The notes under the pieces are model-generated. The model saw only the letters and a program-made list of their open reading frames with translations. It was not told the DNA's origin and ran no database searches. This document shows, piece by piece, positions 1 through 5,426 of a DNA stretch of 11,165 nucleotides (within the stretch, counting starts at the first letter, position 1; each line of letters begins with the position of its first letter). The translations under genes and the position numbers were made by a program. This DNA comes from UBA11855 sp964591705 (GTDB lineage: Archaea > Thermoproteota > Bathyarchaeia > Bathyarchaeales > Bathycorpusculaceae), in the NCBI GenBank assembly GCA_964591705.1, contig CAZQCX010000046.1, positions 1-11,165 of the forward strand, in the 5' to 3' direction.

Positions 1-111
1 ACCCACCACAGCGAAATAGAAGAAGTCGCAGACATCATCTATTCAGTAAAGAAAAGAGAAGGATATTCAACAATAGAGTCAGGTAAATTGCTCGCGCTAG
101 CAGCAAACTAA
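1..111 (+). CDS. C-terminal 36 residues of an unidentified protein (5' end outside window)
   Basis: Frame 1 is open from the first base to a TAA at 109-111 and encodes a 36-residue tail that contains HHSEIEEVADIIYSVKKREG and ends in ALAAN. The acidic/aliphatic helix with an I-E-E-V-A-D-I-I pattern is the sort of final helix seen in fold-type I PLP aminotransferases such as the DegT family, where the C-terminus often reads S/T-E-E-E-I-D-x-V. That resemblance is weak and I do not assign a function. The start lies left of the window. A 156-bp gap separates it from the methyltransferase gene, so the two need not be co-transcribed. Confidence 0.55.
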   Translation, partial: THHSEIEEVADIIYSVKKREGYSTIESGKLLALAAN

Positions 112-267
112 ACATTACCCGATAGCGAGATATCAGGAGCAACAAAACGAGCAAGCAATACTGCTCGTGATCAACATGCGAGTTCTCAGAGCTCGCCAAG
201 CAAAATCGATTTATTTTGAAGTGGTAATTAGTTCAAAGGCGAAGTCGCCAAGATAGAAAGTGGTAGT
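112..267. other. Intergenic leader with a run of short inverted repeats upstream of the methyltransferase
   Basis: No ORF is supported here. Four short inverted repeats follow one another: GATA/TATC (121-124 and 131-134), ACGAGCA/TGCTCGT (147-153 and 162-168, perfect, 8-base loop), GCGAG/CTCGC (178-182 and 192-196), and GGCG/CGCC (238-241 and 246-249). A T-rich stretch, GATTTATTTT around 208-217, could be an archaeal TATA box. It would put transcription start near 240 and leave a short leader before the ATG at 268. The third and fourth repeats flank this box. The hairpins could be a terminator region for the upstream gene, a small RNA or operator sites. Individually only the 7-bp stem is notable. 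Confidence 0.4.
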
Positions 268-1443
268 ATGGTCCTAAAGACGATTAAAAAGAGGGAAGCG
301 GAGTTAGGATTCGTCAGCATACCTGCGCAGCACAGAGCGGAACTCATAGGAGAAAAACCAGCCCCTTTTTACACTAAACTGAATGATGCACCAGCCAGAG
401 TTGACAAGCAAGGAAGGCTCTGGTCAGAATACTTGAAGAACAGGTTCCCCGTTAACACTGAGGTAATTATAAGCGAGAACAATGGAGTTTTTCAGATTAG
501 CACGTATGAGCAAAAGCAAGATAAAGCAGCCTATGCGGTTGTGCCGCAAAAAGAAACCCTGTCAAGGGAAGATCTGCATGGAAAAATGGTTTGGTGTGAG
601 GTTCTGGAAGGCGACTGCATTAAGTACTTGGATGAAGGCGCCATAGGTAACGTGAGCACCACTTTTTTCGATCCACCATATAATCAAGGGAAGGAATATC
701 GGTTTTTTGACGATAAGCAACCCGAGAAAGAATACTGGGGTTGGGCTGAGAATGTTCTCCGAAAGACTTTCGACGCCACTCTGGAGGGCGGCGCCCTTTA
801 CTTCATGCAAAGAGAAAAAAACGCTGAAAAAGTTCTCCGAGTATTGAGAAAAACTGGGTGGAACTTCCAGAATCTAATAATATGGAAGAAAAAAACGTCA
901 GCGGTTCCCTGTCCGAAGGGCTTTTCCAAACAATATCAAATCATCGCCTATGCAATTAAAGGGGCTAAACCCAGGGTCTTCAACAAAGTACGGATAGATC
1001 CTCCGCCGCTTCCAGAACACAAATATGTGCATGAAAACGGCGTTTTTCTGACAGACGTTTGGGACGACATACGAGAACTGACATCGGGATATTTCGCCGG
1101 AGACGAAGCATATAGAGACATTCAAGGGAAGAGAGCTCATATACAGCAAAGCCCTGTCGCCTTGTTGCTGAGGATAATTCTCTCTTCAACAATGCCTGGA
1201 GATGTTGTCTTTGACCCATGTGCTGGCTCAGGTACCGCGTTAGTGGTTGCCAAGCAGCTTCAAAGGAACTCCATTGGAGTTGAAATTGATCCCTTGCATG
1301 TGGACTTGATTAAGAAGCGGCTAAAGGTTTTGAGAGCGGCTGACAACATTTCCCGTTACTATGAGTATTACAGGTTTTCGCCCGATCTGGAGCAGATCTG
1401 GCCGCGTGAAGAAACAGTAGGCAAACAGCGAAAACTCTTGTGA
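268..1443 (+). CDS. Site-specific DNA methyltransferase, beta-class, probably N6-adenine
   Basis: A 391-residue enzyme expected to transfer a methyl group from S-adenosylmethionine to an exocyclic amino group in DNA. The catalytic motif IV is DPPY at residues 135-138 (within FFDPPYNQGKEY), and the SAM-binding motif I, FDPCAGSGT, lies far downstream at 315-323, followed by GVEID at 337-341. This order (IV before I) defines the beta class, and DPPY rather than SPPY points to adenine N6. Other typical pieces are IIWKK at 204-208 and a Q-S-P-x-x-L segment at 294-299 near the usual position of motif X. The first 100 residues lie outside the catalytic fold; they include a VDKQGRLW segment at 45-52 and may contact DNA, but I do not recognise the domain. 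The ATG at 268 has only a weak ribosome binding site. The next gene is in the same orientation, 81 bp on, and encodes a PLD-fold protein, suggesting a modification half of a two-gene system. The target sequence cannot be inferred. Confidence 0.93.
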   Translation: MVLKTIKKREAELGFVSIPAQHRAELIGEKPAPFYTKLNDAPARVDKQGRLWSEYLKNRFPVNTEVIISENNGVFQISTYEQKQDKAAYAVVPQKETLSREDLHGKMVWCEVLEGDCIKYLDEGAIGNVSTTFFDPPYNQGKEYRFFDDKQPEKEYWGWAENVLRKTFDATLEGGALYFMQREKNAEKVLRVLRKTGWNFQNLIIWKKKTSAVPCPKGFSKQYQIIAYAIKGAKPRVFNKVRIDPPPLPEHKYVHENGVFLTDVWDDIRELTSGYFAGDEAYRDIQGKRAHIQQSPVALLLRIILSSTMPGDVVFDPCAGSGTALVVAKQLQRNSIGVEIDPLHVDLIKKRLKVLRAADNISRYYEYYRFSPDLEQIWPREETVGKQRKLL

Positions 1444-1524
1444 AGATCTCCAACATCTTCCACAAGTGTTAAGACCTGTAAATGACGAGTTATCCTCCGT
1501 TAGCAAGTAGCGGGAAGTAGCGAT

Positions 1525-3081
1525 GTGGCAAACATAAATGTTGAACTGAGTCAAAGCACACAGCAAATAAAGGATTTCATCGCGGGTTCTGAAAAATTCC
1601 TGAAAATCGTTACTTTCAGGTTTGATTCCAGAGAATTTGCTGATCTCCTGAAAGAGAAAGCAAGACGCGGCGTCGCAGTAGAAATCGTAACAACCCCGCC
1701 AGACAACGTAGCAAAGGATGAGCTCCGACCAATCGTTGAAGCAATGTATACGGATTTGGAAAGAAATGGCGCAAAGCTGCATTTGTGTCAGTGGGAGGCG
1801 GGTGAACCTCGGCTCACGACAACCAGTATGAGCGGGAAACAAAGTGCAGGAATCGGAGAAAAATGGTACTCACTTCATCTGCAGCTTTTCATCAACGAAA
1901 AACATGCTCTCGTAACTTCTAAACCGTTGACGTCGGAGAGCACTCTGGACGTGTTCTATCTCAGCGCTGAGGCAGATTTTGTAGATGCAGCGTTGAGGAA
2001 GTTTGACAGGTTGCGCCAACTCTTCCTCGAGCCAAGAAAAGTGGACGACTTCATACTTCCGGGGGATGTGACTAGTTTTCTTGATCAGAAAATGCTTGAG
2101 GACACGATTGACCTTTTCACAGAAACGAAAAGACTCAACGCGAAGCAGTATTACTTTGAAAGGTTGCCCCCTTCAAAACTTAGGAAGGGTATTTTCATAA
2201 GTCCATTCGAAGGGAGAATGAGGGATTTTCTCTACAATCTCATAGACTCCGCGAGTGAATACGTCTACTTCTTCTTGGAGACTTTCTTCGATGAGGAGCT
2301 CGTTGGAAAGCTTCAGGAAAAAATTGCTGAGGCTCCGGGAGCCAAAATAAAAATTATAACAAGCCCTCCCGAGAGGATAAGGCAGAATCCCCAAAAAGCA
2401 CGAGAGCTAGTGAATCAAGTCTTGAGTTTAGGGGTTCAAGTCGGTTACTTGCCCAACATTCAAGCCAAGTTCTGGGTTAGCGATAAGTGGCTTGCCATTC
2501 CGTCGGGAGATTTCAACCGGATGAATCTGGGTCACAACAAGGGCAAGAGCTACTGGAAGGCAGATACTCAACTGCTAGTCCTTGAAAATAGTCAGGCAAC
2601 GATTGGCAAAATGAAATGTGAATTTGAACAGCGGTTCAAGCCCATAGACATAGGAAGCACCTGCGCCAAGGATGCAAACACGCTACTGAAAAGGATGGTG
2701 AAGAGCAGCAAACTCGGGGGAAGTGAAGACGCCTGCAAATACATCGCTCGCTTCAAGACTGCACTAATCATCAAAACCGAACAAGACGTGAGATACGTTA
2801 TAGACCTCGCCATTAAACTAACCAAACTCCACGACAAAACAAGGCTTGAAGGAACTTTCATGCTAATGGCTGCAATTCTATATCATCTACAGCGAAGGGA
2901 ACACAGGCTTGAGGAAATTATAGAAAAACTGGAAAACGTTGAGAATGAAGTCCAGATCATACAAGTCGTCAAACAGCTGGAGCAGAGGGGATTATTGACC
3001 AAAAGTGGGGATGTATACAGGATTAATGTTAACCTAGAATATCTGAAAACGAAAACACAAAAGACAATGGGTGATTTCTAG
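1525..3081 (+). CDS. Double PLD-fold protein with C-terminal winged helix; putative restriction-like partner with degenerate HKD motifs
   Basis: 518 residues from a GTG start at 1525; three in-frame stops (1441, 1483, 1498) separate it from the methyltransferase. Two phospholipase D-like halves are visible. The first (about 1-170) has a sheet-helix start (KFLKIVTFRFDS, a KEKARRGVAVEIVTTPP turn) and HLQLFINEKHALVTSKPLT at 118-136, the position of an HKD motif. The second (about 220-375) repeats this pattern: AKIKIITSPP, then QAKFWVSDKWLAIPSGDFNR at 313-332. In a working HKD site the residues are H-x-K followed by a G/S-N element. Here the first site is H118-L-Q120 and the second Q313-A-K315, so each keeps only one of the two catalytic residues, while N331 is kept. 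Residues 435-510 look like a winged helix (LEQRGLLTKSGDVYRI wing). Type IIS enzyme BfiI and NgoFVII are known PLD-family restriction nucleases, and TrmB-type regulators also carry non-catalytic PLD-like domains. So either a highly divergent nuclease or a DNA-binding regulator is possible; I lean to a non-canonical effector of the adjacent methyltransferase. Confidence 0.8.
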   Translation: MANINVELSQSTQQIKDFIAGSEKFLKIVTFRFDSREFADLLKEKARRGVAVEIVTTPPDNVAKDELRPIVEAMYTDLERNGAKLHLCQWEAGEPRLTTTSMSGKQSAGIGEKWYSLHLQLFINEKHALVTSKPLTSESTLDVFYLSAEADFVDAALRKFDRLRQLFLEPRKVDDFILPGDVTSFLDQKMLEDTIDLFTETKRLNAKQYYFERLPPSKLRKGIFISPFEGRMRDFLYNLIDSASEYVYFFLETFFDEELVGKLQEKIAEAPGAKIKIITSPPERIRQNPQKARELVNQVLSLGVQVGYLPNIQAKFWVSDKWLAIPSGDFNRMNLGHNKGKSYWKADTQLLVLENSQATIGKMKCEFEQRFKPIDIGSTCAKDANTLLKRMVKSSKLGGSEDACKYIARFKTALIIKTEQDVRYVIDLAIKLTKLHDKTRLEGTFMLMAAILYHLQRREHRLEEIIEKLENVENEVQIIQVVKQLEQRGLLTKSGDVYRINVNLEYLKTKTQKTMGDF

Positions 3082-3412
3082 ACAACAAAACGCCCTAATA
3101 TGTGAGGTACAGCTTTCTGGTTTTGCGGTTGCAGGAGAAATATGTCTGACCGCAGCTTTCAGCGTCCCCCACACCTCGTTATTCTTCGGCACGGTCTGGC
3201 TTCCATTAATCTTTCATTTGTCGTCGGTATCTTCCAGTTTTGTGGACAACGACAACAATCCCCATCCTATGATCTTGCTGGAAGTAGTAGTGCACCTATG
3301 ATTTTTTTCAGACCGCACTACAACAACTACTGAGTTGTTATTTGGCTCAACTCGTTTGATGATAACCAACTGTGAATGTCTTGGTCATCAACTTCTGAGG
3401 ACGGCAGCATCT

Positions 3413-3450
3413 AGAAGAAGAAAAAAAGTAACACGGCAATTTTTTCTTCT
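3413..3450. repeat. A-rich/T-rich hairpin inside the array
   Basis: AGAAGAAAAAA at 3416-3426 pairs perfectly with TTTTTTCTTCT at 3440-3450 around a 13-base loop. A related purine/pyrimidine inverted repeat is at 3871-3878 and 3932-3939 (AGAAGAAG/CTTCTTCT), also just upstream of a run of GTT-type units. The two seem to be a second class of repeat in the array. Read on the plus strand, the T-run could act as an archaeal terminator, and on the minus strand the A-run becomes a T-run too, so bidirectional termination between convergent genes is a plain alternative. Confidence 0.6.
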
Positions 3451-3490
3451 ATCACGGTGGCAAAACTCAAGCGTGATTTGTCAATCTCTG

Positions 3491-3720
3491 TCTGGTAGTA
3501 GTCGTCCCAGCCCTACAGCACTAGACGACTACTTCTCTGATACTCAGGGCTATCTGGTAGTTGTTGTTCGCGCATTTCGCTGAATAACAACTTCTCGGGT
3601 GCAGTTCTGCCTGGTTGTTGTTATGCCTGCGACCTATAGCATAACAACTTCTAGACCGAGACCCATTTTTCTGGTAGTTGTTGTTACACCGTGCTTTTTT
3701 GACCTGTAACAACAACAATC
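3491..3720 (+). repeat. Periodic hairpin block 1 (four units, 57-62 bp spacing)
   Basis: The CTGG that opens each unit lies at 3492, 3554, 3611 and 3671. Stems are AGTAGTCGTC/GACGACTACT (10 bp, perfect), AGTTGTTGTTC/GAATAACAACT (11 bp with one G-T), GTTGTTATGC/GCATAACAAC (10 bp, perfect) and GTTGTTGTTACA/TGTAACAACAAC (12 bp, perfect). The first three right arms are followed by CTTCT or TTCT; the fourth by AATC, matching the end of the unit near 3255. Adjacent units can also pair with each other: ATAACAAC at 3584-3591 is complementary to GTTGTTAT at 3617-3624, so the block has two mutually exclusive folds. Confidence 0.85.
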
Positions 3721-3799
3721 AAACAAACCTTCATTACTCTCCGTGTGTGAAGCCGCAATTTCGCTGCACTACTACAACCAGCCAGCCTTTTTGTAGCAA

Positions 3800-3850
3800 C
3801 AACTTGGAAGTAGTTGACCAAACTCTACAGCACTGGACAACTACTACTAA
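3800..3850 (+). repeat. Isolated array hairpin with a loop shared with the 3492 unit
   Basis: Opens CTTGGAAGTAGTTGACC and closes GGACAACTACT, arms 3809-3819 and 3835-3845, ten of eleven pairs. Its loop-to-right-arm segment CTACAGCACTGGAC matches CTACAGCACTAGAC of the unit at 3492. This shows that the two hairpins derive from a common ancestor although their stems differ (GTAGTCGTC against GTAGTTG). It sits about 133 bp from the CTGG units on both sides (3671 and 3938), close to two repeat periods each way. Confidence 0.75.
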
Positions 3851-3937
3851 GGCTCAGCTGGAAAAACGAAAGAAGAAGCAGTTGCTGAAAGAAAAAAGAA
3901 TGGTGCTTTTCGGAAGAAAATACTGTTTTTTCTTCTT

Positions 3938-4096
3938 CTGGTTGTTGTTGTTCAGCGCAAATCAATGCGAACAACAACTTCTCGTGTACTCTGCTTTTCC
4001 TGTTAGTTGTTGTGCCTACGGTCCTTTAGCATAACAACTTCTCGGTCAGGGCTTCATTCTTCTGGTAGCTGCTGTTACCCTGTTTTTTCAGCTATC
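3938..4096 (+). repeat. Periodic hairpin block 2 (three units, exact 62-bp spacing)
   Basis: Openers CTGG/CTGT/CTGG lie at 3938, 4000 and 4062, exactly 62 bp apart. Stems are GTTGTTGTTC/GAACAACAAC (10 bp, perfect), AGTTGTTGTGC/GCATAACAACT (11 bp with one G-T) and GGTAGCTG/CAGCTATC (8 bp with one G-T). The last right arm, 4089-4096, overlaps the stop codon and final codons of the minus-strand regulator gene, so the array abuts or invades that gene's 3' end. AACAACT at 3973-3979 can alternatively pair with AGTTGTT at 4005-4011 of the next unit. Confidence 0.85.
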
Positions 4097-4798
4097 TTGG
4101 CAAGGGTCAGCATTCCTTCTCTTTGATAGCTTAGCTTGTCTGTCTTCCTCTTCGTACCGCATCATTTCGTCCAGTCTGCTCTTGTCAACGAGCAACAGGC
4201 TGTGGATGGCTCTCAAGCTGGGTTTGGGGTATTCGCTTAGGAACTTCTGATACGTCTTCGTTTCCCTGAGGAGCGCCTCTGAGGCGATGTAGTCGAAAGC
4301 ATGGTCGAGCTGTTCCCGGTCGTTGAACTGAGCGCCCCTCACGTAAAGGTATAGATAGGCGATGTAACCCTCGCTTGCCATCTTTATGATTCTCAGCATC
4401 TGATCGAAGAGGTACGCGTCTTTTTCCACGCCTTCGAGCCTCGCAGCTTTTTCCCTTATCGCGCTGAACAGTCCTAGGCGAAGATCCGGCGAATCAGGGC
4501 TTTCGAGCCCTTCAGCCGTGTCTCTCTCAAGCCTGCTCCACAATTCGTCAACCTTGATTTGGATCTTGTACCATACTTCGGCGCCTTCTTTTCCAAGCCT
4601 CGCTTCCTTGGTCACGCTTCCTTCATTGACCAGCTTGTCCAGAGTCTGTTTCAGGGTGGTGGGACCCAGGCGCAGTTCTTGGAGGTGGGCTTTGAGGGTT
4701 TTCCATCTTGCTTCTCCGCCGGATTGTATGAGGAGTTTGTATACGTTGGCTTTCCTGGTGTCTGGCTTGTTCCACGGACTCCTGCCTTTCATGTTCAT
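4088..4798 (-). CDS. Winged-helix DNA-binding regulator of the integrated element
   Basis: 236 residues, read leftward. Residues about 15-75 look like a winged helix: KANVYKLLIQSGGEARWKTL, then RLGPTTLKQTLDKLVNEGSV as the likely recognition helix, then a wing ending EVWYKI. The rest (about 80-225) is mostly helical, charged and without a recognised motif, perhaps a dimerisation or partner-binding part; the end is basic (KLSKRR). It is divergent from the AbrB-like/replication operon, with 89 bp between, the usual arrangement of a plasmid or virus repressor controlling its own and the opposite promoter. The 4798 ATG lies only a few bases from a GAGG; an in-frame ATG at 4792 has the better spacing (about nine bases), so the protein may start MKGRSPW. 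Its 3' end overlaps the last hairpin of the array. Function as repressor is inference. Confidence 0.8.
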   Translation of the reverse strand: MNMKGRSPWNKPDTRKANVYKLLIQSGGEARWKTLKAHLQELRLGPTTLKQTLDKLVNEGSVTKEARLGKEGAEVWYKIQIKVDELWSRLERDTAEGLESPDSPDLRLGLFSAIREKAARLEGVEKDAYLFDQMLRIIKMASEGYIAYLYLYVRGAQFNDREQLDHAFDYIASEALLRETKTYQKFLSEYPKPSLRAIHSLLLVDKSRLDEMMRYEEEDRQAKLSKRRNADPCQDS

Positions 4799-4887
4799 AT
4801 GCCTCTACACAAATAATTATCGAGATACTATTTCCGTATCCTTATATTTAAATTTTATTAAGATACTATTAAAGAGGTGTTAAAAAA
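4799..4887. promoter_or_regulatory. Divergent promoter/operator region
   Basis: An AT-rich intergenic stretch between the minus-strand regulator and the plus-strand operon. It holds a 10-bp direct repeat AGATACTATT at 4823-4832 and 4861-4870, and an inverted repeat GATAC-N7-GTATC at 4824-4840 built on the first copy. Between them lies TATATTTAAATTTTAT (4843-4858), usable as a TATA element on both strands: about 30-45 bases before the CTG start at 4888, and about 48 bases before the regulator start. The repeats bracket the TATA element, as expected for repressor sites. Confidence 0.6.
4874..4879 (+). promoter_or_regulatory. Ribosome binding site that decides a CTG start
   Basis: GAGGTG ends eight bases before CTG at 4888. 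The frame is closed upstream by TAA at 4870-4872 and contains no ATG, GTG or TTG before the conserved AbrB-like segment, so CTG is the best start. Confidence 0.65.
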
Positions 4888-5058
4888 CTGCCGATAAAGA
4901 GAAAAATCTGCAAGATAGGAACCGGAAGAGCAGTGTTCCTGCCCAAGAGCTGGATCGATTTCATAGAAGCGGAACACGGGAGATTAGACGCGGTTGCCAT
5001 CGAGGTTGACGGCGTTCTCGTCATCTCACCAGTTATCAAGGAGAAACCCAGCGAATGA
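4888..5058 (+). CDS. AbrB/SpoVT-type DNA-binding protein (small, CTG start)
   Basis: 56 residues, beginning (M)PIKRKICKIGTGRAVFLP. This is the swapped-hairpin AbrB fold: a short strand with K-I-G-x-G-R-A-V-x-L-P-K, a W-rich turn, a helix, then the second strand pair AVAIEVDGVLVISPV. Such proteins dimerise and bind DNA as transition regulators or as antitoxins; no toxin gene is evident next to it, so a regulator of the element is more likely. The start is CTG at 4888 behind GAGGTG, since the frame offers no ATG, GTG or TTG. Its TGA overlaps the ATG of the next gene (ATGA at 5055-5058), so the two are translationally coupled. It is the first gene of the replication/integration operon and sits opposite the winged-helix regulator; the two may form a switch. 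Confidence 0.8.
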   Translation: MPIKRKICKIGTGRAVFLPKSWIDFIEAEHGRLDAVAIEVDGVLVISPVIKEKPSE

Positions 5059-5420
5059 CTAACCAAGTTGATTTCCTGGTGAAGCTCCGCGACGCAGCTC
5101 TCATGATCGCTGATGCGACCAGCGAGTACATAGAGACCTTCGCGCCTCCAGAAGTGAAACTCGAAAACGAAGCTCCAGCAGTGAACGAAGCTGCTTTCAC
5201 AGAGCTGAAATGGGACTCACAGAAAGGCGCCAAACTCGGAGAATTCGACGTCGCCCACAAAGCCAGCAACATCGAAGACAGGTGGCAATCCGCCTTCAAC
5301 ATCCTCAAGAGCTCAAACGCCACCATCAAAGACCGCTATCATGGAACAAGCTACAGCTGTTCCTACTGGATCTACGGGCAAGACAAGATCTACCGCCAAA
5401 GACTCAAGCAAGGAGGGTGA
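5055..5420 (+). CDS. Conserved-looking protein of unknown function, 121 residues
   Basis: Starts at the ATG overlapping the stop of the AbrB-like gene and ends at TGA 5418-5420, itself within the ribosome binding site of the primase gene. The N-terminal half is acidic and Ala-rich (residues 1-60, helix then APPEVKLENEAPAVNEAAF). The C-terminal part is aromatic and polar, with DRYHGTSYSCSYWIYGQDKI at about 94-113 and a basic tail RQRLKQGG. Two Cys or Ser-rich positions do not form a metal site. No family is recognised. Its place between a regulator and a replication protein suggests a replication accessory or regulatory factor, which is inference only. Confidence 0.7.
   Translation: MTNQVDFLVKLRDAALMIADATSEYIETFAPPEVKLENEAPAVNEAAFTELKWDSQKGAKLGEFDVAHKASNIEDRWQSAFNILKSSNATIKDRYHGTSYSCSYWIYGQDKIYRQRLKQGG
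5411..5419 (+). promoter_or_regulatory. Strong Shine-Dalgarno that decides the CTG start of the primase gene
   Basis: AGGAGGGTG lies seven bases before CTG at 5427 and overlaps the upstream gene's stop. The frame from 5427 continues without a stop into the primase domain and adds 20 residues (LEKLQGAAEEYFNSGTPVVA) that have the usual prim-pol N-terminal pattern. The internal GTG at 5487 has no such site. Confidence 0.75.
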
Positions 5421-5426
5421 CAATAA

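Larger units (their letters stand above)
3082..4087 (+). repeat. Non-coding array of covarying triplet-rich hairpins (about 16-17 inverted repeats)
   Basis: This convergent intergenic kilobase has no convincing gene. It contains a dense series of inverted repeats. Stem arms (left/right) that I traced by hand: 3124-3130/3148-3154; 3218-3224/3249-3255; 3287-3293/3315-3321; 3332-3337/3348-3353; 3360-3369/3381-3390; 3416-3426/3440-3450; 3451-3456/3472-3477; 3497-3506/3524-3533; 3559-3569/3582-3592; 3617-3626/3639-3648; 3677-3688/3705-3716; 3772-3777/3791-3796; 3809-3819/3835-3845; 3871-3878/3932-3939; 3944-3953/3969-3978; 4005-4015/4029-4039; 4064-4071/4089-4096. The best conserved units read TCTGGTAGTTGTTGTT, a 12-17 base loop, then AACAACTTCTCGG. 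Stems differ in sequence yet stay paired, and several differences are G-T wobbles that pair only if the plus strand is the RNA. Repeats are not identical, so this is not a CRISPR array. Function unknown. Confidence 0.85.

Noticed and set aside
1321..1842. 173-residue minus-strand ORF across the methyltransferase/PLD junction
   Set aside because: It overlaps two well-supported plus-strand genes, its product is Cys/Phe-rich without domains, and it is a shadow frame.
3358..3400. C/D box sRNA (TGATGA near 3357 and CTGA near 3395)
   Set aside because: Box-like strings exist, but internal C'/D' boxes are not convincing and the segment is better explained as a member of the hairpin array.
3071..4034. 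Several ORFs of 60-120 residues within the hairpin array (for example 3678-4034 and 3335-3583)
   Set aside because: They arise because GTT/AAC triplet runs lack stops. The products are low-complexity (Asn-Asn-Asn, Leu-rich), the frames cut across hairpin units, and no start has a good ribosome binding site.
3491..4096. CRISPR array
   Set aside because: The period is right (about 60 bp), but the repeats are not identical, the variable parts are both loop and stem, and no cas gene is in view.
3491..4096. Integron attC array
   Set aside because: Hairpins open with GTT and close with AAC, the reverse of attC core sites, there are no cassette ORFs, and no IntI-type recombinase is seen.
4888..5420. 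AbrB-like protein plus following gene as a toxin-antitoxin pair
   Set aside because: The 121-residue protein shows no PIN, RelE, MazF or other toxin signature; its acidic N-terminus and place before the primase fit an operon accessory better.
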